This document shows positions 58,762-64,000 of a DNA stretch of 64,000 bases, one piece after another. A program made the translations under genes and the position numbers. Every line of letters starts with the position of its first letter. The first letter of the stretch is position 1. The DNA is from Rickettsiales bacterium UBA2645. Lineage in GTDB: Bacteria > Pseudomonadota > Alphaproteobacteria > Rickettsiales > UBA1997. The notes beneath the pieces were generated by a model. It saw only the letters and a list, made by a program, of their open reading frames with translations. It did not search any database and had not been told where the DNA came from. The stretch is from assembly GCA_002359655.1 (NCBI GenBank), contig DENL01000006.1:1-64000 (forward strand), in the 5' to 3' direction.

Positions 58762-60198
58762 CTAATAATGATGATGAACTTCTAAATTACCAAAACGGGT
58801 GAACTCAGCATCAAAATATAAATGCACGTTACCAATTGGGCCGTTGCGTTGCTTGGCAATAATCACTTCTGAAACGTGACGTAGATCATTCATTTTTTGC
58901 GACCATTGTTGAAATTGCTCTTGATCGCTTTCTGCCGGTTTTTTTCTTTCGAAGTAATAACTTTCACGATAGATGAAGGCTACTACATCAGCATCTTGCT
59001 CGATTGAACCTGATTCGCGCAAATCAGCTAATTGCGGCCTTTTATCATCTCTTTGCTCAACAGCGCGAGACAATTGTGACAAAGCAATTACCGGAATATT
59101 AAACTCTTTGGCGATCGCTTTTAAACCTTGGGTAATTTCTGAAACTTCTTGCACACGACCATCGCTTGAGCGAGTTGAAGAACCTTTGATCAGCTGTAAA
59201 TAATCAACCAAAAGAAAAGCTAAATTATGTTTTCTCACCATTCTTCTGGTACGAGTACGAATCGCTGCGATTGAAAGCGCTGGCGTGTCATCAATAAAAA
59301 ATGGTAATTTAGAAATTTCGGCAGAGCGCGTGGCGATTGCTTCCCACTCCATATCAGTTAATTGACCAGTTCTGAATTTTGTAGCATTAATACTACTTTC
59401 CATCGAAAGAATACGAGCCGAAAGCTGATCCGAAGACATCTCGAGCGAAAAAAATCCGACCGCTTTTTTTTCTTTCGCATCAACAACATTTTGATTCAAA
59501 AACTTACAAGCATTCACCGCAATATTGATTGCCAGAGCTGTCTTTCCCATTGACGGGCGTCCAGCTAGAATAATTAAATCCGATTGCTGCATGCCTGACA
59601 AAATTTTATCAAGATCGGTAAGTCCAGTGGAAACGCCGCTGATGTGGCTGTCGCGTTGTCTGGCAATTATTGTTTTATCCAGAGTTTCTTTAAGCGACGT
59701 AGAAATATTACGAAAATCAGTTTTGCCGTTACCGTGTTCAGAAAGCTTGAATAGCTGATTTTCAGCGATTTCAATTTGCTCGGTAGCAGAAGTTTTTTCT
59801 TCTACTTTGTGAACGCGATTAAAAATTTCTTCGCCAACCATTGACAATTCGCGCTTCAAACTCAAGTCGTGGATTAATCTGGCGTAATCAGCAATATCGA
59901 TGATTGAAGAAGCTGATCCCAAAAGCGTTAAAAGATAAAGAGCACCGCCAAGTGCCTTTACTGAAGTATTGGAATCAAAAAATTGTTTCAGAGTAACTTG
60001 ATTGGCAACGATGTTAACTTTTTCAACATTATGCAAAATTTGGGCGAAAATTTGCTGATGTGCTGGCTCGTAGAAATGCTCTTCGCGCAAAAACTCTGAA
60101 ACACGATTTAAATATTCGTTATTTAAAATAATGGTACCAAGCACTGTTTGCTCGGCTTCGATATTAAACAGCTCTTTGCGAGCTTCTGTTTCTGACAT
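58762..60198 (-). CDS. dnaB: Replicative DNA helicase DnaB
   Basis: Hexameric 5'-3' helicase of the replisome. The 478 residues have the N-terminal collar (EAEQTVLGTIILNNEYLNRV), a linker helix, and the RecA-like motor: Walker A LAGRPSMGKTALAINIA, FFSLEMSSDQLSARIL, Walker B FLLVDYLQLI, VIALSQLSRAVEQRDDKRPQ split over the arginine-finger region, and ADLRESGSIEQDADVVAFIYR. No intein is present. Together with dnaA and the dnaE fragment it is the third replisome gene here. Confidence 0.97.
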   Translation of the reverse strand: MSETEARKELFNIEAEQTVLGTIILNNEYLNRVSEFLREEHFYEPAHQQIFAQILHNVEKVNIVANQVTLKQFFDSNTSVKALGGALYLLTLLGSASSIIDIADYARLIHDLSLKRELSMVGEEIFNRVHKVEEKTSATEQIEIAENQLFKLSEHGNGKTDFRNISTSLKETLDKTIIARQRDSHISGVSTGLTDLDKILSGMQQSDLIILAGRPSMGKTALAINIAVNACKFLNQNVVDAKEKKAVGFFSLEMSSDQLSARILSMESSINATKFRTGQLTDMEWEAIATRSAEISKLPFFIDDTPALSIAAIRTRTRRMVRKHNLAFLLVDYLQLIKGSSTRSSDGRVQEVSEITQGLKAIAKEFNIPVIALSQLSRAVEQRDDKRPQLADLRESGSIEQDADVVAFIYRESYYFERKKPAESDQEQFQQWSQKMNDLRHVSEVIIAKQRNGPIGNVHLYFDAEFTRFGNLEVHHHY

Positions 60199-60270
60199 TT
60201 TTTCTGGAATTCAATTTTTTTGAGGGACGAGGAAGATATTCAACACTTTGTTTGGCTGCAATTAAATTTT

Positions 60271-60801
60271 TTAATTTCGTACTCTTCTTTTTTCTAACTT
60301 ACGCGCTAAAGTCCGGCGGTGCATTCCAAGCAAACGCGCTGCTTCTGAAACGTTAAAATCTGCTTCGATTAAAGCTTGGTGAATATATTCCCATTCGATA
60401 TTTTTAATCGAAGTTTTTTTCTGCAAATTGTTTTCTGGTTCTTTAACCTCGCCTGCAAAGGCGCTGATTATTTTTTCAACATTTGCTGGCTTAGCTAAAT
60501 AATAACAAGCTCCAAGTTTAATTGCTTCAATCGTTGTGGTAATGCTGGCATAGCCTGTGAGCATAACAATTTTGATTTGCGAATCAAATTCATATAAAGC
60601 TTTGATACAGTGAAGGCCAGATTCAGCGCTTAATTTCAAATCAATGAGAGCAAAATTTGGATGAAATTTTTTTATAACTTCACTCATTTCTTTTAAGTTA
60701 CGCGCAGTTTTGACTTGATAATCGCGACGCGAAAAAGAGCGCGCTAAACTTGTTGCCAAGTCTTCATCATCTTCAACAATTAAAACTGATTTATAATCCA
60801 T
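60271..60801 (-). CDS. regA: RegA/ActR/PrrA-like response regulator
   Basis: 176-residue two-domain regulator. The receiver has the acidic pair VEDDED (10-15), phospho-Asp54 in ALIDLKLS, Thr in MLTGYAS and Lys in YLAKPAN. The end is a Fis-type helix-turn-helix (about 136-171) that reads VSEAARLLGMHRRTLARKLEKR, split by the turn, the hallmark of RegA-family proteins. In other alphaproteobacteria it controls respiration, carbon and nitrogen genes by redox state. The cognate sensor-like gene is 3 bp upstream, but it lacks a kinase domain. There is a 72-bp gap to dnaB. Confidence 0.92.
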   Translation of the reverse strand: MDYKSVLIVEDDEDLATSLARSFSRRDYQVKTARNLKEMSEVIKKFHPNFALIDLKLSAESGLHCIKALYEFDSQIKIVMLTGYASITTTIEAIKLGACYYLAKPANVEKIISAFAGEVKEPENNLQKKTSIKNIEWEYIHQALIEADFNVSEAARLLGMHRRTLARKLEKRRVRN

Positions 60802-60804
60802 TTT

Positions 60805-61638
60805 TTAATTTTTTAAATTTGCATTAGATTCTTCCAAACGCTGATTTCCTGAAGCTAGAAGAATTTGCGAAACCGCTTTTTTACAGCGCTCTATTTGGTT
60901 TTCGATTAATTTAATATCTTGTTTTAAGTCACTGGCTGAATTTTTTTCTTTAAAGTTTTTCCAATCTTCAAGAACTACTGTAATAGTATTTAAAGGCGTT
61001 CCTAAATCATGGGCTGCTGCAGTTGCCAACATTGCTGAGCGTAAAATTTGTTTTTCTTCTTCCGATTTGCGATCGCGTTCACGCAAGTTTTTGGCCATTC
61101 TGGTTATAAAAATCAGCAATAAAATTGCCGCAACTACATAACTAATCAACATGCCTTGAAGGTGTAGGCTGAAAAGACTTTCGGAGTTTTCATGGTGGTG
61201 AAATTCGTGCAAAAAATTATACTTAAAACTAAGCAGAATATAACAAAAAATTGTTACAACGGCAATTATCCAAGCAAAAATTGGGCGTAGCAAAATTGCT
61301 GCAATGATAACCTGCAATAAAAATAAAGAGATAAATGGATTTGAAATTCCACCACTAAAATAAAGCTGCGCTGCGAAAGCCGTGACATCCAAAATCAATT
61401 CAAAAAACAGTGAAATATCGCTAATATTTTTTTGATAACGATAACGATAAAAGCTGATGAAATTCAAAATCAAAAGCAGCAGCAACACGAAAAACATTTG
61501 TTTTTCTGGCAAATCAATTTCTAAAAATCGACTGACAAAAATAATAGTGACAAGCTGAGCAATAATGGCGAACGTCCTTAATAATATTAGCTGCAGCAGG
61601 TTTTTTTTATTTGTAGAATTTGTAATCTGATTTTTCAT
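60805..61638 (-). CDS. regB: RegB-like redox sensor lacking the ATPase domain
   Basis: 277 residues from the ATG at 61638 (a TTG at 61683 could add 15). Six membrane helices fill about 1-185, with the quinone-site heptapeptide GGISNPF (96-102) as in RegB. A dimerisation/phosphoacceptor helix pair follows, with H-box AAAHDLGTPL (His210) and, in the second helix, ERCKKAVSQIL with Cys252 at the place of the redox Cys of RegB. Then the protein ends: the whole ATP-binding catalytic domain (N, G1, G2 boxes, about 150-180 residues) is missing, and the regA gene starts 3 bp later, so there is no room for it. It cannot autophosphorylate in cis by itself. Confidence 0.85.
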   Translation of the reverse strand: MKNQITNSTNKKNLLQLILLRTFAIIAQLVTIIFVSRFLEIDLPEKQMFFVLLLLLILNFISFYRYRYQKNISDISLFFELILDVTAFAAQLYFSGGISNPFISLFLLQVIIAAILLRPIFAWIIAVVTIFCYILLSFKYNFLHEFHHHENSESLFSLHLQGMLISYVVAAILLLIFITRMAKNLRERDRKSEEEKQILRSAMLATAAAHDLGTPLNTITVVLEDWKNFKEKNSASDLKQDIKLIENQIERCKKAVSQILLASGNQRLEESNANLKN

Positions 61639-61786
61639 TTTTTCAATATTCAAAGAAGTTTCAGCAAAAAACGCGTTGGACAAATTGTCTCACTCAACAA
61701 AAAATCTTTGCGACTAATAAAGCTAATTTTTAAAAAGTTTCTACCAATCTTTTTCTTTTTTAAAAAATCTCTTTCAGCTTTAGTAC

Positions 61787-62728
61787 ATGAAAAAACTTCT
61801 AACTTTTCTTGCCCTCTTTTCTTTATTGCTCGGATTCAAACCAGAAAAAGCCAATGCCTGCGCTTGCGGTTGTGGCGTTTTTAATGTTGGAACAAGCGCA
61901 CTAATTCCAAACTGCCAAGGTGGCATTGCTTTTTTGCAATATGATTACATCAATCAAGATCACAACTGGCACAAAGAAAAACAAGCAAACGCTTCCGACA
62001 ACGAAGATAAAGAAATTAAATCACAAACCGTGACTGCCGGCATGCAATATATGTTTAACCGTAGTTGGGGCGCTGCGGTTCGTGTGCCATATTTAACTCG
62101 TAGCGTTAAGATGAGTGAAGTTGATGAAGATAGAGGCGAAACGATGAATCATTTTTCTCGTGTCAATTCTCTTGGCGATATTCGCGTTAACGGAATCTAC
62201 TCTGGCTTTTCTTCCGACATGTCGAGCGGAATTACTTTTGGTTTAAAGTTACCAACTGGCCAAGCAAACGCGAAAGGATTTGATAGCAGAGATTTACAAA
62301 TTGGTACTGGCAGTACCGATTCAATTTTGGGCGCTTATCACTTAGGCAGAATTGACAATGAAGGAAAATTAAACTGGTTTGCGCAAGCAAATTGGCAGCA
62401 TGCGATTATTACTCGCAACGGTTACCGTGTTGGAGATGAAATTTCTGCCGCCTCAGGAATTTCTTATAACGCTGGATCGGTTTTTGCAGCTAAAAAACTT
62501 GTACCAATTCTTCAATTTACTGGTTCAAGAAGAGCTCATGATACTGGCTGGAATTCAGAACCTTCTAACAGCGGCTACAGCCACGCTTACTTTGCACCTG
62601 CTTTAGAATTAACTTTTGGCCAGTTTAAAACTTATGCTGATATCGAGTTCCCAATCTACCAAAACACTAGAGGCAATCAGCTAATTCCAAGTCGCATCTA
62701 TAAGTTGATTTTGGGATATAGTTTTTAA
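61787..62728 (+). CDS. Outer-membrane beta-barrel protein with Cys-x-Cys-x-Cys N-terminus
   Basis: 313 residues with a signal peptide (1-24, ANA before the cut) so that the mature protein begins CACGCGVF: Cys25, 27, 29, with Cys43 shortly after. The rest alternates polar and aromatic residues (e.g. WGAAVRVPYLTRSVKM, GITFGLKLPTGQA, KLNWFAQANWQHAI) and ends with ILGYSF, a terminal Phe typical of outer-membrane barrels. It resembles the transporter group annotated as phenol-degradation MetA-pathway proteins. The Cys cluster may bind a metal; that is inference. Divergent from regB over 148 bp, so redox control by RegA is plausible but unproven. Confidence 0.7.
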   Translation: MKKLLTFLALFSLLLGFKPEKANACACGCGVFNVGTSALIPNCQGGIAFLQYDYINQDHNWHKEKQANASDNEDKEIKSQTVTAGMQYMFNRSWGAAVRVPYLTRSVKMSEVDEDRGETMNHFSRVNSLGDIRVNGIYSGFSSDMSSGITFGLKLPTGQANAKGFDSRDLQIGTGSTDSILGAYHLGRIDNEGKLNWFAQANWQHAIITRNGYRVGDEISAASGISYNAGSVFAAKKLVPILQFTGSRRAHDTGWNSEPSNSGYSHAYFAPALELTFGQFKTYADIEFPIYQNTRGNQLIPSRIYKLILGYSF

Positions 62729-62742
62729 TCACTAACTTGTCG

Positions 62743-63993
62743 CTAAATCTTAATTTTTGAATATTGCAAAACTTGAGAAACCTTACCAATCGCGGCAAAT
62801 GTTGGTTTTGAATTAGTAAAAATCTTCTCGGCAATTTTTTTAATATCCGATTTTTTTACCGCCAAAACTTTTTCTAAAATTTCTTTATCGTCAATCAAGC
62901 GATCATAAGATAAAATATCGTTACCAAGTTTTTGCATTCTGGTGCTAGTGCTTTCTTTAGCCATTAAAAGACTGGCTTCGAATTGGTTTCTAACTCTTTG
63001 TAATTCGGCGTCAGAAACTTTTTCGCAGATTTTTTTAACCTCGCTGCAAGTTGCAGTGATTAGCTCATTAGTTTTTTCTGGAGTTGTACCTGCGTAAATT
63101 CCAAACAGTCCTGAATCTTGATGAGCAAAATTAAAAGCATAGATCGAATAAGCTAAACCGCGATTTTCACGCACTTCTTGAAATAATCTCGATGACATGC
63201 CGCCACCCAAAATCATCGATAAAATTTGTAAGCTGTAATAATCTTTATCAAGATAAGACAAGCCTTTAAAACCCATTACTAAATTTATTTGTTCCAACTT
63301 TTTTTCTTTTCTGAGATCGCCACCTAAATATTTTGCTTTTTCTGTGGCCTTTATTTTAGAGCTTCCAAGCTGATTGAAATATTTTTTTGTCCATTTTACC
63401 AAATCCGCTTCTTTAATATTTCCAGCAGCAACTACGCACATATTTTGGTAATTATATTGTTTGCTGATGTAGTTGACGAAATGGTCGCGTGTAAATTTTT
63501 TAATATTCTTAACTGGCCCTAAAATTGAACGCCCGAGCGCTTGGCTAGGATATGCCGCTTCTTGAAAATAATCAAAAACGATGTCGTCAGGAGTATCGTT
63601 AGTCATAGCAATTTCTTGCAAAATTACGCCGCGCTCTTTTTCCAACTCAACTTTGTCAAAAGTAGAATTCTGCAAAATATCTGCTAAAAATTCGATGGCG
63701 AATTCAGCGTGTTTTTTCAAGACTTTAGCGTAATAAACCGTTTTTTCTTTCGATGTGTAAGCATTGATTCGTCCACCAATTCCTTCAAATTCTTCGGCAA
63801 TTTGACGCGCTGATCTTTTTGCAGTTCCTTTAAAAGCCATATGCTCAAGAAAATGTGAAATACCGTTGATTTCCAAGCCTTCATTGCGACTTCCTGTGTT
63901 GACAAAAACTCCAACTGATACTGTTTCAACTTCTTTCATTTCGTCAACAGCAACACGTAATGCGTTTGGCAAAGTAATTATTTTTTTAGTCAT
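62743..63993 (-). CDS. M16 family zinc peptidase (processing-peptidase-like)
   Basis: 416 residues, complete, ATG at 63993 near the window edge. The inverse zinc motif HFLEH (about 47-51, ISHFLEHMAFKGT) plus a downstream Glu in the helix QEIAMTNDTPDDIVFDYFQE give a metal site. A second half includes LVMGFKGLSYLDKDYYSLQI and FQEVRENRGLAYSIYAFN. This is the single-chain form close to mitochondrial processing peptidase beta and to Rickettsia homologues. It may degrade or process small peptides. It is convergent with the barrel gene (14 bp). Confidence 0.93.
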   Translation of the reverse strand: MTKKIITLPNALRVAVDEMKEVETVSVGVFVNTGSRNEGLEINGISHFLEHMAFKGTAKRSARQIAEEFEGIGGRINAYTSKEKTVYYAKVLKKHAEFAIEFLADILQNSTFDKVELEKERGVILQEIAMTNDTPDDIVFDYFQEAAYPSQALGRSILGPVKNIKKFTRDHFVNYISKQYNYQNMCVVAAGNIKEADLVKWTKKYFNQLGSSKIKATEKAKYLGGDLRKEKKLEQINLVMGFKGLSYLDKDYYSLQILSMILGGGMSSRLFQEVRENRGLAYSIYAFNFAHQDSGLFGIYAGTTPEKTNELITATCSEVKKICEKVSDAELQRVRNQFEASLLMAKESTSTRMQKLGNDILSYDRLIDDKEILEKVLAVKKSDIKKIAEKIFTNSKPTFAAIGKVSQVLQYSKIKI

Positions 63994-64000
63994 TATAATT

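Noticed and set aside
61639..61683. TTG start 15 codons upstream for the RegB-like protein
   Set aside because: An ATG at 61638 is available and family N-termini vary; the TTG cannot be excluded but has no better ribosome-binding site.
1..64000. CRISPR array, prophage or insertion sequence
   Set aside because: No regularly spaced repeats, cas genes, phage structural genes, integrase or transposase genes were found in either strand.

Overview
The window is AT-rich (roughly one third G+C by eye), gene-dense bacterial chromosome from an alphaproteobacterium. The markers are a ~1,600-residue NAD-glutamate dehydrogenase, a PopZ-type (DUF2497) pole organiser, the COQ7 and COQ9 ubiquinone proteins, a DUF3035 lipoprotein directly after lspA, a RegB/RegA-type pair and an FtsZ ending in the alphaproteobacterial PAFFRRR tail. 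Low G+C, ankyrin proteins, an effector-like protein and several reduced genes recall Rickettsiales or Holosporales relatives. However, leuD, asd, an argD-type aminotransferase, ribH, thiE and queF show more biosynthesis than a typical obligate intracellular Rickettsia keeps. The order-level placement is inference; no rRNA gene is present to test it.

Layout. 1-773: 3' end of a receiver-HPt signalling protein. 990-7201: fmt, then a plus-strand envelope block (lspA, DUF3035 lipoprotein, yajC, secD, lptD, trxA). 7205-12355: a degenerate glutamine-synthetase-like gene, a free-standing C-terminal third of DnaE coupled to uppP, tRNA-Leu(CAA), nhaA and a broken carboxylate-amine ligase gene. 12601-15517: two ankyrin proteins. 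15529-22382: yidD, ligA, an MnhE-like gene, ribH, coq7, ychF, mltA, recR. 22588-27229: queF, lgt, rhodanese-dnaA, then an orphan protein with a YopJ-like H/D/C arrangement. 27386-33386: ruvC, fadB-like, trxB, fabG, cvpA, coq9. 33487-38619: argD-type gene, an orphan protein, a DedA gene, gmk, fabI, leuD. 38707-46474: popZ-like gene, D,D-carboxypeptidase, lpxB, asd, GNAT, thiE, ftsZ. 46729-54889: mgtE, pntAA, tRNA-Leu(GAG), NAD-GDH, infC. 55031-63993: the yraN/rsmI/LpoA-like cluster, tsaD, dnaB, a RegA/RegB-like pair, an outer-membrane barrel, an M16 peptidase.

Genes are packed with 0-15 bp gaps or short overlaps. Envelope and division genes dominate: LPS export (lptD), lipid A (lpxB), lipoprotein processing (lgt, lspA), peptidoglycan (uppP, mltA, D,D-carboxypeptidase, LpoA-like) and division or polarity (ftsZ, popZ-like). 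Replication and repair (dnaA, dnaB, dnaE fragment, ligA, ruvC, recR) and redox functions (trxA, trxB, pntAA, coq7, coq9, RegA/B-like) are also well represented.

The most unusual items are the stand-alone DnaE C-terminal module (HhH, clamp-binding motif, OB fold, no polymerase), a RegB-like sensor with no ATPase domain, the YopJ-like orphan, an ankyrin protein whose tail repeats an FKFxQGP motif, and several families of intergenic palindromes. All functional calls come from reading sequence and motifs; no database search was run.
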